Assembly: GCA_041736675.1 (NCBI GenBank) | Contig: JBGSTD010000047.1 | Location: forward strand, 62,001-126,000 | Direction of reading: 5' to 3' | DNA: 64,000 nucleotides | Source: Salaquimonas sp041736675 | Lineage (GTDB): Bacteria; Pseudomonadota; Alphaproteobacteria; Rhizobiales; Rhizobiaceae | Shown here: positions 1 to 8,126 of the stretch, piece by piece | How positions within the stretch are numbered: the stretch's first letter is position 1 | How the letters are laid out: each line of letters begins with the position of its first letter | The notes under the pieces: model-generated | Told to the model about the DNA's origin: nothing | Database searches by the model: none | The model's input: only the letters and a program-made list of their open reading frames with translations | Position numbers and translations under genes: made by a program

Positions 1-2
1 CT

Positions 3-47
3 GAACGGTTTTTTGAACTTCGCGCAACAGCCGGAGGCTCCCAATGA
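3..47 (+). CDS. C-terminal end of an upstream oxidoreductase-operon gene (partial)
   Basis: Only the last 14 codons and a TGA stop at 45-47 lie in the window. The stop overlaps the ATG of the next gene at 44 (ATGA), the same coupling seen elsewhere in this operon style. The visible tail contains Glu-Arg-Phe-Phe, which would fit the end of a DAO-family FAD subunit, the usual partner of the two subunits that follow in HcnABC-like and D-hydroxyproline dehydrogenase complexes. The identity is inferred from context only. Confidence 0.5.
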   Translation, partial: ERFFELRATAGGSQ

Positions 48-301
48 GAGGAACTATTTACTGGAATGGGAAACCGATACCGTTTCAAAAGGGCGAGACG
101 GTTTCTGCTGCGCTCAACAAGGCGGGCATAGGTTTTCTCGGCGTTGCCCCGTCAGGCCAATCAAGGGCACTCTTTTGTGGTATTGGCCAATGTCAGGGCT
201 GTCTGGTTTCCCTCAACGGTCGTCTGGTCGAATCCTGCCTGCAACCTGCCCTCGACGGCATGCGACTTGAAGGTGCAAGCAGAGGAGATACAAGTGTCTG
301 A
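44..301 (+). CDS. (2Fe-2S)-binding small subunit, HcnA/sarcosine-oxidase-alpha N-domain type
   Basis: 85-residue ferredoxin-fold protein of the Fer2_4 type. It has the plant-type cluster pattern Cys45-x4-Cys50-x2-Cys53-x11-Cys65, preceded by an N-terminal beta strand and a Gly-Glu-Thr turn. Such stand-alone domains are the small electron-transfer subunit of heteromeric flavoenzymes (hydrogen cyanide synthase, opine oxidase, D-hydroxyproline dehydrogenase), equivalent to the N-terminus of the sarcosine oxidase alpha chain. The start at 44 overlaps the upstream stop; its own stop (299-301) overlaps the GTG start of the next gene, so the three are translationally coupled. The cofactor is clear from the cysteines; the substrate of the complex is not. 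Confidence 0.85.
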   Translation: MRGTIYWNGKPIPFQKGETVSAALNKAGIGFLGVAPSGQSRALFCGIGQCQGCLVSLNGRLVESCLQPALDGMRLEGASRGDTSV

Positions 302-1577
302 TCAGCCGGTTCTCATCATTGGTGCTGGCGTGGCTGGTCTCTCGGCGGCAATCGCGCTCGCTGAAGCGGGACTGCGTTCAATTGTAGTCGACCAGGCAAT
401 CCTGCCGGGCGGCATGATCCACAGGCAACCCATGGAGGGCGGCATCACCAAAATCAGTTCGGCGACCCTGCGCAAGCAGTGGCAACAAATCAGCAACGAA
501 CTGCGAAGGCATGCCACGCTCATTACGGTCTTGAACCAGCACCGATATTGCGGCGTTGATCATACAGGCCAAGCAATGGTTTCAGGAGCGGCGGGTTTTT
601 TCATGAGGCCAAGGGGCCTGATCCTTGCCACTGGCGCCATTGAACGTGTGCGACCGCGCCAGGGTTGGACGCTTCGCGGTGTTCAGACAGCGGGCAGCAT
701 CCAGATACATTTGAAGACGAATGGCGAAGCGCCAGCGCGGCGCATCCTGATTGCTGGGTCCGGTCCGCTGTTGTTTGCAGTCGGCGCACAACTCGCAAAT
801 GCAGGAACGCCCCCCGTTGCCATTATTGAAGCAGGCCACCCTTTTGCAAATTCGATGAACGCATTGACGCTTCCGGTAGCCTATCTGCGCGAGGCTGCCG
901 GCTATATCGCAACTCTATTGCGCCACCGTGTGCCGATCATGACTGGTGCGCAAGTCAGCCGGATTGAAACGGACGTTGAAGGATTGGCTGCTACGATCGA
1001 GACCCGAAAAGGTACCTGCTCCTTTACGGCTGATCTCATCGGTCTTCATGACGGAATATCATCAAACGATTACGGCGCACCTGATTGCTCGGTTGTTCCG
1101 GTACTCAAGGCCGGTGACTGCCGCGAACCGCTTGGCGCGCGCGCTGCAGCACTTGATGGCCGCCATGTTGGTGAGGTGCTTTCGGCCAGGCTGCAAGGCC
1201 GCAATGAACCGCTACCGCCTGCAGGGATTGAAACGGAACGAAAAGCCCAGGCCCACCTTAAGCGGATATATACAAGGAATGAAATCTCACAGCTTTTCGC
1301 ACTTCCAAGCAGCACGGTGATTTGCCGCTGCGAAAACCGGACCCTTGATGACCTGCGAAATTTGGGTGACCAACCCACCGAACGGGAACTGAGGCTCGAA
1401 GGCCGCTTTGGCATGGGCGCCTGTCAGGGACGGTTTTGCGGCGAATGGGTCAACCAACTGATCAATTCTGAAACCGGAAAAACCGGCATCGGAGCTGCGC
1501 GCTGGCCGGTTCGTCCTGTTTCCATTGCCGAAATTCTCGACGCCAAACCTTCGTCGATCCACCTCCGAGGAGAATGA
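294..1577 (+). CDS. NAD(P)/FAD-dependent oxidoreductase with C-terminal BFD-like [2Fe-2S] domain
   Basis: 427 residues from a GTG start at 294, chosen because an AGAGGAG ribosome site lies just upstream and because the frame begins with the FAD Rossmann motif Gly10-x-Gly12-x2-Gly15. A second dinucleotide motif (Gly-Ser-Gly) sits near residue 150. The C-terminus holds a bacterioferritin-ferredoxin-like cluster site with Cys344, Cys346, Cys377 and Cys382. This matches the HcnB/OoxA/HypDH alpha-like subunit, which passes electrons between the DAO subunit and the small ferredoxin. The reading frame is open further upstream to 144, but that part overlaps the ferredoxin gene and has no domain. Substrate unknown; the downstream aldehyde dehydrogenase and DapA-like enzyme suggest an amino or imino acid whose carbon skeleton leaves as a semialdehyde. 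Confidence 0.85.
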   Translation: MSDQPVLIIGAGVAGLSAAIALAEAGLRSIVVDQAILPGGMIHRQPMEGGITKISSATLRKQWQQISNELRRHATLITVLNQHRYCGVDHTGQAMVSGAAGFFMRPRGLILATGAIERVRPRQGWTLRGVQTAGSIQIHLKTNGEAPARRILIAGSGPLLFAVGAQLANAGTPPVAIIEAGHPFANSMNALTLPVAYLREAAGYIATLLRHRVPIMTGAQVSRIETDVEGLAATIETRKGTCSFTADLIGLHDGISSNDYGAPDCSVVPVLKAGDCREPLGARAAALDGRHVGEVLSARLQGRNEPLPPAGIETERKAQAHLKRIYTRNEISQLFALPSSTVICRCENRTLDDLRNLGDQPTERELRLEGRFGMGACQGRFCGEWVNQLINSETGKTGIGAARWPVRPVSIAEILDAKPSSIHLRGE

Positions 1578-1580
1578 ACC

Positions 1581-2975
1581 ATGTTGAGCAAACGCGCCTT
1601 CAATCCATCAACGCAAGCCTTTTCAATTCGAAATCCATATTCTGGCGAAGTTGTCGGGCAATTGTGTGAAACAACAGAAGCGGAAATTGCTGACATTGTG
1701 TTCCGGGCTCGCGCGGCTGCGGCCGACTTCCGTCACTCGACACCTTATGAGCGCCGCATGCTGTTGAACAGTCTTGCTGATCTCATGGCGCGCGATGCAG
1801 AAAGCCTCGCTAAAACAATCTGTAACGAAATGGGCAAGACGATCACGGAGGCGCGCAACGAAATCCGCCGGGCCCAAAATACGTTGCGATTGTCAGGCGA
1901 TGCTGCGACTTTTCTTGATGGCGAGGTCATGCATTGCGGGATCGTGTCCGGCGGCGTTGACCGTCAGGCAGTCGTCAGTCTGCAGCCGGTTGGTGTGGTT
2001 GCTGCCATTACGCCCTTCAACTATCCGGTAAACCTCCTTTGCCACAAGCTTGGGCCCGCCATCGGTGCAGGCAATGCGGTTGTCGTCAAGCCATCACCCA
2101 AGGCACCACTTGCTGCGGCGGCACTTGTCGCCCTGACGCTGGAAGCCGGGTTTCCCGAAAATCTTGTCCAGATTGTTCATGGCGGCGCTGTTCCGGCGGT
2201 GGCGCTGGCCCGATCTCCAATCGACATTCTCAGCTTCACTGGAGGACCTGATGCCGGCCTTGCACTCAAGCGCGCATCGGGGCTGGTGCGTTGCCTGATG
2301 GAACTGGGCGGCAATGATCCCCTGTTCGTCCTTCCTGATGCCGATCTTGAGGCTGCTGCCGATACGGCCGTTGCCCACCGCTGCAAAATTGCCGGGCAAA
2401 GCTGCGCTGCCGTGAAAAAACTTTACCTGCACAACGACATCGCCACAAAGTTCACCGAAATGGTTGCCGAACGGCTTGAGGCACTTCGCGTCGGAGACCC
2501 TGCTGATGACAACATCCAGATGGGAACGGTCATCGACGAAGCTGCCGCGCTGACAATCGCTTCGCGCCTCAAGGATGCTGTGGATGGCGGAGCCCGCATT
2601 GTTACCGGCGGCACCCGCGAGGGCACCTTGTTCAGGCCAACCCTTGCAAGCGATGTCCCCGTGTCCAGTCAGTTGTTCAAGGCCGAGACATTCGGACCCG
2701 TGATTTCAACACGACTGTTCAGCGATCTCGACCAAGCGATCAAGGAGGTCAACGCGACCGAGTTCGGGCTGCAGGCGGGCATTTTCACAAATGACCATGC
2801 GGCTATCCGAAAACTCTGCCGCGAACTGCAGGTTGGCGGTGTCATGGTCAATGAGGGTCCTGATTTCCGCGCCGAGCATGTACCTTTCGGTGGCATCAAG
2901 CGCTCGGGTCTTGGCCGCGAAGGCGTGCGTATCGCCATGCGCGAAATGAGCGAACAAAAAGTGGTGATCGACTGA
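1581..2975 (+). CDS. Aldehyde dehydrogenase family protein
   Basis: 464-residue NAD(P)-dependent aldehyde dehydrogenase. Visible catalytic residues: Asn147 in Pro-Phe-Asn-Tyr-Pro, the general base Glu241 in Glu-Leu-Gly-Gly-Asn, and the nucleophile Cys275 in Gly-Gln-Ser-Cys. The C-terminal Pro-Phe-Gly-Gly-x-Lys-x-Ser-Gly motif is present. It starts 3 bases after the flavoprotein stop behind a GAGGAG site, so it belongs to the same transcript. By sequence style it resembles the GapN, lactaldehyde and phosphonoacetaldehyde dehydrogenase group. From context it could oxidise 2-oxoglutarate semialdehyde, as in hydroxyproline degradation, but no residue seen here proves that. Confidence 0.88.
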   Translation: MLSKRAFNPSTQAFSIRNPYSGEVVGQLCETTEAEIADIVFRARAAAADFRHSTPYERRMLLNSLADLMARDAESLAKTICNEMGKTITEARNEIRRAQNTLRLSGDAATFLDGEVMHCGIVSGGVDRQAVVSLQPVGVVAAITPFNYPVNLLCHKLGPAIGAGNAVVVKPSPKAPLAAAALVALTLEAGFPENLVQIVHGGAVPAVALARSPIDILSFTGGPDAGLALKRASGLVRCLMELGGNDPLFVLPDADLEAAADTAVAHRCKIAGQSCAAVKKLYLHNDIATKFTEMVAERLEALRVGDPADDNIQMGTVIDEAAALTIASRLKDAVDGGARIVTGGTREGTLFRPTLASDVPVSSQLFKAETFGPVISTRLFSDLDQAIKEVNATEFGLQAGIFTNDHAAIRKLCRELQVGGVMVNEGPDFRAEHVPFGGIKRSGLGREGVRIAMREMSEQKVVID

Positions 2976-3079
2976 AACTGCCTTGGCTCATTGCCTGACC
3001 AGGTCCAGTCCGGTTCGCGCTGCAAACCGCCCTTCACGCTCCTCTCTTGATACACACCAGGCATGCAAAGGAATTCAAC

Positions 3080-3964
3080 ATGGCCCAACCCACCCGCTTT
3101 GATGGCGTATTCACGGCGCTGGTCACGCCTTTTACCAATCGTGGCGACATTGACTGGAATGCTTTTGACCGACTGATCGACTTTCAACTGGAAGCCGGAA
3201 TTGCCGGACTTGTTCCGGTCGGCACAACTGGTGAGGCCGCTACATTGTCGCAAGACGAGGCTTTCCAGCTGATTGAACGAACAGCGATCCGCGCTGGCGG
3301 ACGTGCCTATGTCTTGGCAGGGGCAGGATCGAATTCAACTGAAAAGGCGGTCGCAGCAACCAAACGTGCTGTCGAAGCCGGCGCGGACGGGGTTCTTCAT
3401 ATAACCCCTTATTACAACAGACCGGGGCAAGATGGTCTTGTCGCGCATTTTTCTGCAGTCGCTGCCGCAACCACAAAAGACATTATGCTGTATTCGGTAC
3501 CTGGTCGAACCGGTGTTGCGATTGCTGCTGAAACAGCGGGTAATCTCGCCCGCACCTGCAGCAATATCGTTGCTATCAAGGAGGCGGGCGGCAATCCTTC
3601 GAGAACAACCGAGCTTCGCGCCGCCGCAGGCAGGGATTTTGTCGTGCATTGCGGTGATGACGGTCTGGCGCTTGCCTTTTTTGCTCTCGGTGCACGCGGC
3701 CTGACCTCTGTGCTTTCCAATACCATGCCCGCCGAATGTGTCGCGCTCTACCAATCTTGGGTAAAGGGCGATGTTGGCGCTGCACTCGAATGGCACGAAC
3801 GTCTGGCTCCTGCTGCTGCCGCAATGTTCTGTGAAGCATCCCCGGCACCAGCAAAATATGCGCTGGCATGCAGGGGAATTTTGACGGATCATTTGCGCCT
3901 GCCGCTGGTACCGCTTAGCGCTGCCGGGCGCGCTACGGTGGAAGAAGCTGTAAATGCCGCATAG
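3080..3964 (+). CDS. DapA-family (dihydrodipicolinate synthase/N-acetylneuraminate lyase) enzyme
   Basis: 294-residue TIM-barrel class I aldolase or lyase. The Schiff-base lysine is Lys167 (Ile-Lys-Glu-Ala-Gly). The relay residues of true dihydrodipicolinate synthase are present: Thr49/Thr50 in Gly-Thr-Thr-Gly-Glu, a Tyr in Pro-Tyr-Tyr-Asn-Arg-Pro, and Tyr138 followed by Val-Pro-Gly-Arg. The ATG at 3080 follows AAAGGA; a TTG at 3047 is in frame but lacks such a site. The gene lies 104 bases after the aldehyde dehydrogenase and ends the operon. It could be a second DapA. In this setting a catabolic role such as the pyrroline-hydroxy-carboxylate deaminase of hydroxyproline degradation, which belongs to the same family, is equally plausible. 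Confidence 0.85.
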   Translation: MAQPTRFDGVFTALVTPFTNRGDIDWNAFDRLIDFQLEAGIAGLVPVGTTGEAATLSQDEAFQLIERTAIRAGGRAYVLAGAGSNSTEKAVAATKRAVEAGADGVLHITPYYNRPGQDGLVAHFSAVAAATTKDIMLYSVPGRTGVAIAAETAGNLARTCSNIVAIKEAGGNPSRTTELRAAAGRDFVVHCGDDGLALAFFALGARGLTSVLSNTMPAECVALYQSWVKGDVGAALEWHERLAPAAAAMFCEASPAPAKYALACRGILTDHLRLPLVPLSAAGRATVEEAVNAA

Positions 3965-4004
3965 GCAGCTCCGGCAGTTTCCCCGCCGTTGCCTGTTACT
4001 GCTG

Positions 4005-4865
4005 TTACCTTTTTGGGAGATCGGCGGGTTTAACACTATTGCTGGCGGTTTCGTGGCGTTTGGCATTTTCCAGAATACCGCGAGCACGGGCAAGAACCGG
4101 CGCATCAATCATCCTGCCTTCAAACATGAAGGCTCCCGGCTTTGATTGCGCGGCCTCGAGAACCTGCTCTGCCCATATCCGCTTGCCCGCAGATGGCGCG
4201 AAAGCAGCATTGACGAGCGCCACCTGAGCGGGGTGGATGCACATCATCCCGGCCATTCCGCACCCGGCTGCATGGCTCGCTGCGGCAACCATGCCATCGT
4301 GATCCGCAATGTTGGCAAAAACCCCGTCTGCAGGTGCCGCAATCCCGGCGACGCGCGATGCAATCACCAGGGACACCCTGACAACATCAAGCATGCGCAG
4401 CGCCCCTTCGGAACCCTCGTCCAATAACAGGTCCAGAGTCAGATCAAGTGTGCCGTGCAATAGCCGAACGACTGAAGGGTGATTTGCGACTTCGGCAACA
4501 CTGGCAACTCCCAGCGCGGTCTCAATCAAGGCATAGAGAGGTTTGGGCCACTCATTCAGGCTTGAAACCGCCGCCGAATCTGCCTTGGGCAGTACTATCC
4601 CCGAAACAGCCTTGTGGCTGGCAATATCAAGATCGGCGGCAAAGCCCGGATGAGACACCGGATTGGTGCGCACCAGAATTCCAGGCGTGTTACAGTTATC
4701 AAGAAAAGCGGCAATTGATCGGCGCGCGGCATCCTTTGCATGAGGCAAAACAGCGTCCTCAAGATCGAGAATGACCGCATCCGCCCCCGATGCGCAGGCT
4801 TTGGCAAATCGTTCCGGACGATCTCCCGGTGCGAACAGAAGCGTTCTGGCAATCCCTTCGATCAT
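4005..4865 (-). CDS. CitE-like CoA-ester lyase (candidate citramalyl-CoA lyase)
   Basis: 286-residue HpcH/HpaI/CitE-superfamily protein. Near the N-terminus it has the Pro-Gly-Asp-Arg-Pro-Glu-Arg-Phe start of the fold and Asp-Leu-Glu-Asp-Ala-Val, which supplies a metal ligand; further on are a substrate-arginine segment (Leu-Val-Arg-Thr-Asn-Pro), Ile-Glu-Thr-Ala, and a C-terminal Ile-His-Pro-x-Gln. Its start overlaps the CoA-transferase stop by 4 bp. With the CoA-transferase, hydratase and acyl-CoA dehydrogenase upstream it matches the set that converts itaconate to pyruvate and acetyl-CoA, where this enzyme cleaves (S)-citramalyl-CoA. A malyl- or beta-methylmalyl-CoA lyase is the main alternative. 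Confidence 0.78.
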   Translation of the reverse strand: MIEGIARTLLFAPGDRPERFAKACASGADAVILDLEDAVLPHAKDAARRSIAAFLDNCNTPGILVRTNPVSHPGFAADLDIASHKAVSGIVLPKADSAAVSSLNEWPKPLYALIETALGVASVAEVANHPSVVRLLHGTLDLTLDLLLDEGSEGALRMLDVVRVSLVIASRVAGIAAPADGVFANIADHDGMVAAASHAAGCGMAGMMCIHPAQVALVNAAFAPSAGKRIWAEQVLEAAQSKPGAFMFEGRMIDAPVLARARGILENAKRHETASNSVKPADLPKR

Positions 4866-6040
4866 ATCGCTCCCCTCTCCGCCAATGCATCAATTCTGTC
4901 ATCGTCAAAGCCAAGCTCGCGCAGAATGGCGCGGCTGTGCTGGCCAAGCGCGGGCACAGGCCCCATGTTTGGTTCCTCGCCGATACCGCCGGGAGGCACA
5001 AGTGCGGGGATTGCACCAAGAGGAGTTTCCACCTCACGCCATCTGCCGCGAGCTTTCAACTGTGCATGCTGCCAGACATCCTGCATCGCGTTCATGCGTG
5101 CATTGGCAATTCCGGCTTCATCGAGACGCGCAACAACAACGTCTGCCGTCAGATTGGAAAAAGTCCGCACAATCAGTTCGCTCAGCGCGGCCTTGTTTTC
5201 AACCCTACTTGCATTCGAGGTAAAGCGGCTGTCTATAGCAAGAGCGGGCTGCAAAAGAACCTTTTGGCAAAAGGAAAACCACTCCCTTTCATTTTGAAGA
5301 CCGAGGATCACGTTGCGTCCATCGCCCGCGGGAAACGGACCATAAGGGAAAATCGTTGCATGCTCCGCGCCGGCGCGCTGCGGTGGTGATGCTCCTTCAA
5401 AGGCGTAATACATCGGAAACGACATCCATTCCGTCATTGCCTCCAACATGGAAATATCAATGTTGCAGCCCTTGCCTGTGCGCCCCCGCTGAATAAGCGC
5501 CGACAGAATGTTCGAATAAGCATACATGCCGGCGGCGATATCAGCAATGGAAACCCCTGCCTTGGAGGGCTGGTCGGGTGTTCCTGTGACACTCAAGAAG
5601 CCCGCTTCGGATTGAATGAGCAGGTCATATGCCTTTCGGTCGCGATCAGGGCCATCTGTGCCATAGCCGGAAATTCCGCAGACAATCAGCCGGGGATGCA
5701 ACTCCTTCAAGGCCTCATAAGACAGTCCAAGCCGTTCGGCAGCGCCAGGGGCAAGGTTTTGAACCAGCACGTCGGCGCCTGCAACGAGGCGCATCAGGGC
5801 ATCAAAGGCGTCGGGGTCCTTGATGTCGAGCGTCAGGCTTTCCTTGGACCGGTTTGTCCAGACGAAATGCGACGACATCCCGTTGACACGGTGGTCATAG
5901 CTTCGGGCAAAGTCGCCCGTTTCAGGCCGTTCTATCTTGATGACGCGCGCACCCATGTCGGCAAGCTGGCGTGTCGCAAAAGGTGCGGCAATGGCGTGCT
6001 CAAGTGAAACAACGGTAATTCCATCAAGGGGCAACATCAA
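4862..6040 (-). CDS. CaiB/BaiF family CoA-transferase (candidate itaconate or mesaconate CoA-transferase)
   Basis: 392-residue family III CoA-transferase. The N-terminus has the typical Asp-Met-Gly-Ala-x-Val-Ile-Lys-Ile-Glu segment, and the presumed acyl-carrying aspartate is Asp139 in Tyr-Asp-Leu-Leu-Ile-Gln. The second domain includes a Gly-rich loop around Val-Pro-Pro-Gly-Gly. The gene is coupled by ATGA overlaps to the acyl-CoA dehydrogenase upstream and the CitE-like lyase downstream. Family III enzymes move CoA between dicarboxylates such as succinyl-CoA and itaconate; the neighbours make a C5 dicarboxylate the best guess. Family assignment is secure, substrate is inferred. Confidence 0.82.
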   Translation of the reverse strand: MMLPLDGITVVSLEHAIAAPFATRQLADMGARVIKIERPETGDFARSYDHRVNGMSSHFVWTNRSKESLTLDIKDPDAFDALMRLVAGADVLVQNLAPGAAERLGLSYEALKELHPRLIVCGISGYGTDGPDRDRKAYDLLIQSEAGFLSVTGTPDQPSKAGVSIADIAAGMYAYSNILSALIQRGRTGKGCNIDISMLEAMTEWMSFPMYYAFEGASPPQRAGAEHATIFPYGPFPAGDGRNVILGLQNEREWFSFCQKVLLQPALAIDSRFTSNASRVENKAALSELIVRTFSNLTADVVVARLDEAGIANARMNAMQDVWQHAQLKARGRWREVETPLGAIPALVPPGGIGEEPNMGPVPALGQHSRAILRELGFDDDRIDALAERGAI

Positions 6041-7185
6041 AACGACCTCGGCAAACCCAGAACATGCTCGGCAATATAGGAAAGGATCAAATTGGTGGAA
6101 ATTGGCGCGACCTGGTAGAGGCGGGTTTCCCTGAATTTGCGCTCCACGTCATATTCGGTGGCAAAACCAAATCCGCCATGAAACTGCAGACAGGTATTGG
6201 CTGCCTCCCAACTTGCCTCGGCGGCAAGATACTTGGCCATATTGGCTTGCGCACCGCAGGGCTCATGCGCATCGAACCGTTGTGCCGCATCAAAGCGCAT
6301 CAGATTGGCGGCCTCAATTTCGATGTGCGCTTCGGCAATCGGAAACTGAACGCCCTGGTTTATCCCAATCGGACGGCCAAAGACTTCGCGTGTCTTGGCA
6401 TAGGCAGCGACTTTTTCAACAAACCAATAGCCATCGCCGATACACTCGGCGGCAATCAGAATGCGCTCAGCATTGAGGCCGCTGAGAATATAGCTGAACC
6501 CCTTGCCTTCCTCACCGATCATGTTTTCGTGCGGGATTTCGAGATTGTCGAAAAAAAGTTCATTGGTTTCGTGATTGACCATGTTGGAAATCGGCTTGAC
6601 TGTAAGACCGTTGCCTATCGCCTCGCGCAGATCGACCAGAAAAATTGTCATGCCTTCAGACTTCCGCTTGACCTCGTCATAGGGCGTAGTGCGCACCAGC
6701 AAAATCATCAGGTCGGAATGCTGCACCCGGCTGATCCAGACCTTCTGCCCGTTAACGACCCAGCGGTCCCCTTTTCTGACAGCTGTTGTCCTGATCTTTG
6801 TGGTATCGGTGCCAGCAACGGGTTCGGTTACGCCCATGGATTGCAACCGCAATTGCCCGCTGGCAATACGAGGCAGATACTCAGCCTTTTGTGCCGGTGA
6901 TCCATGGCGCAGCAAGGTACCCATATTGTACATCTGTCCGTGGCATGCACCGGCATTGGCACCCGAGCGGTTGATTTCCTCCATGATCACGCTGGCTTCG
7001 CAAAGCCCGAGACCAGAACCGCCAAATTCCTCCGGGATCATCGCCGCAAGCCAACCGGCCGTTGTAAGTGCCTCAACGAACTCGTCGGGATAACCGCGAT
7101 CCAGATCAATCTTTCGATGGTATTCGGGCGGAAAGGCCGCGCACAAATCGCGCACGGCTTCGCGTATTTCATTGTATTCACTCAT
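6037..7185 (-). CDS. Acyl-CoA dehydrogenase
   Basis: 382-residue flavin acyl-CoA dehydrogenase with the FAD signature regions Gln-Ser-Met-Gly-Val-Thr-Glu-Pro and Trp-Val-Val-Asn-Gly-Gln-Lys and a late Phe-His-Gly-Gly-Phe-Gly-Phe motif. The segment after Arg-Leu-Tyr, where short- and medium-chain enzymes have Gly-Thr-Ser-Glu with the catalytic base, reads Ala-Pro-Ile-Ser-Thr-Asn here, so the base must sit elsewhere or the chemistry differs. Homologues occur in the Pseudomonas aeruginosa itaconate locus (PA0879) with no settled role. It overlaps both neighbours by 4 bp. It may act on a methyl-branched C5 acyl-CoA such as methylsuccinyl-CoA, but that is inference. Confidence 0.85.
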   Translation of the reverse strand: MSEYNEIREAVRDLCAAFPPEYHRKIDLDRGYPDEFVEALTTAGWLAAMIPEEFGGSGLGLCEASVIMEEINRSGANAGACHGQMYNMGTLLRHGSPAQKAEYLPRIASGQLRLQSMGVTEPVAGTDTTKIRTTAVRKGDRWVVNGQKVWISRVQHSDLMILLVRTTPYDEVKRKSEGMTIFLVDLREAIGNGLTVKPISNMVNHETNELFFDNLEIPHENMIGEEGKGFSYILSGLNAERILIAAECIGDGYWFVEKVAAYAKTREVFGRPIGINQGVQFPIAEAHIEIEAANLMRFDAAQRFDAHEPCGAQANMAKYLAAEASWEAANTCLQFHGGFGFATEYDVERKFRETRLYQVAPISTNLILSYIAEHVLGLPRSF

Positions 7186-8033
7186 CTGATTGTGGCCCTT
7201 GCATCCATTGCCAGGGCACCGTCATGGCGACGCACCCAAAGTTTGAAATTTTTATTGTCTGACTCGCTTTGCCCGTGAACCGTAAACGGCTCGTTGTCGG
7301 AAACCGATGCCATGGCGCGAAATTCGAAGTTTGCCACTTCAGCATCCGGAAAATTTCTGCGCAACAAATCAAGCAACAGTGTTGCCAGCAGCGGACCGTG
7401 AACCACCAGGCCTTCATAGCCTTCGATATTCACACAGTACGGCTGGTCATAATGTATACGATGACCGTTGAAAGTCAGGGCAGAATAGCGAAACAGCAGG
7501 AGCGGTGAAGGTGCTATTTGCCGGGAAAAACCGGAACTGCCAGGTGCCTCCAACGGTTTTGGCGTTAAAGCTCCCGGCGCTGCGGCCTCCCGATAGACAA
7601 TATCATGCTCTTCTTCGAGGCACAGCGTATCGCCATCAAATATTGTGTGCGAAACGGTAACAAAAACAAGATCTCCGCTACGCCCTTTTTTATGTTCGAC
7701 ATTGGCAACGTTCGAATTTTTTCTCAACCTGGAACCAATGTGCATGGGTGACAGGAACTTCAGCCTGCTGCCTGCCCACATACGCCGTGGCAACGGCACA
7801 GGCGGCAAAAATGTTCCAAGGGCCGCATGGCCGTCATTCCCTGCATCTGCCAGCTTGAAGACAGGCAGAAAATGCATCCAGTGCCACAGGGGAGGCGGGA
7901 TGGAACCATACCCGTAAAGCGGATCATCGCGATCCAGCGTCGCCGCCAGCGCGTTAGAAGGAAAAGGTGGAATGACCTCGCTGACGGTCACCGGATTTCC
8001 GATCCATTTGTCCAGTTGTTTGAATTGGGTCAT
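7182..8033 (-). CDS. FAS1-like/MaoC-fold hydratase (candidate itaconyl-CoA or mesaconyl-C4-CoA hydratase)
   Basis: About 283 residues. The start is one of two adjacent ATGs (8036 or 8033); 8033 has the better distance to GAGAGGAAG. The frame stays open to 8309, but that extension reads across the divergent regulator and carries no domain. The protein has the double hot-dog layout of the HTD2-like hydratases: a Pro-Leu-Trp-His-Trp-Met-His-Phe-Leu-Pro segment, Leu-Pro-Arg-Arg-Met-Trp-Ala-Gly-Ser, and a C-terminal Val-His-Gly-Pro-Leu-Leu-Ala. Relatives include RipB/Ich (itaconyl-CoA hydratase) and mesaconyl-C4-CoA hydratase. It is the promoter-proximal gene of the four-gene operon. Confidence 0.75.
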   Translation of the reverse strand: MTQFKQLDKWIGNPVTVSEVIPPFPSNALAATLDRDDPLYGYGSIPPPLWHWMHFLPVFKLADAGNDGHAALGTFLPPVPLPRRMWAGSRLKFLSPMHIGSRLRKNSNVANVEHKKGRSGDLVFVTVSHTIFDGDTLCLEEEHDIVYREAAAPGALTPKPLEAPGSSGFSRQIAPSPLLLFRYSALTFNGHRIHYDQPYCVNIEGYEGLVVHGPLLATLLLDLLRRNFPDAEVANFEFRAMASVSDNEPFTVHGQSESDNKNFKLWVRRHDGALAMDARATIR

Positions 8034-8080
8034 CATCTTCCTCTCGCAGCATGCAAATTGACGCGGGTTGTGTATTCCGC

Positions 8081-8093
8081 AAATTCGTAATTT
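8081..8093. promoter_or_regulatory. Short dyad between the C5-acid operon and its LysR gene
   Basis: The divergent spacer between the hydratase and the LysR gene contains AAATT-CGT-AATTT, a perfect 5-3-5 dyad in an AT-rich stretch about 35 bases before the LysR start. LysR regulators commonly bind such interrupted dyads (T-N11-A type) in a shared spacer. Assignment rests on position and symmetry only. Confidence 0.3.
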
Positions 8094-8126
8094 ACTAAGG
8101 CAGCGTTCTCCACAGGTTAATTCAGC

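Noticed and set aside
2669..3253. A 194-codon - strand frame over the aldehyde dehydrogenase and DapA-like genes
   Set aside because: Antisense shadow of two clear genes.
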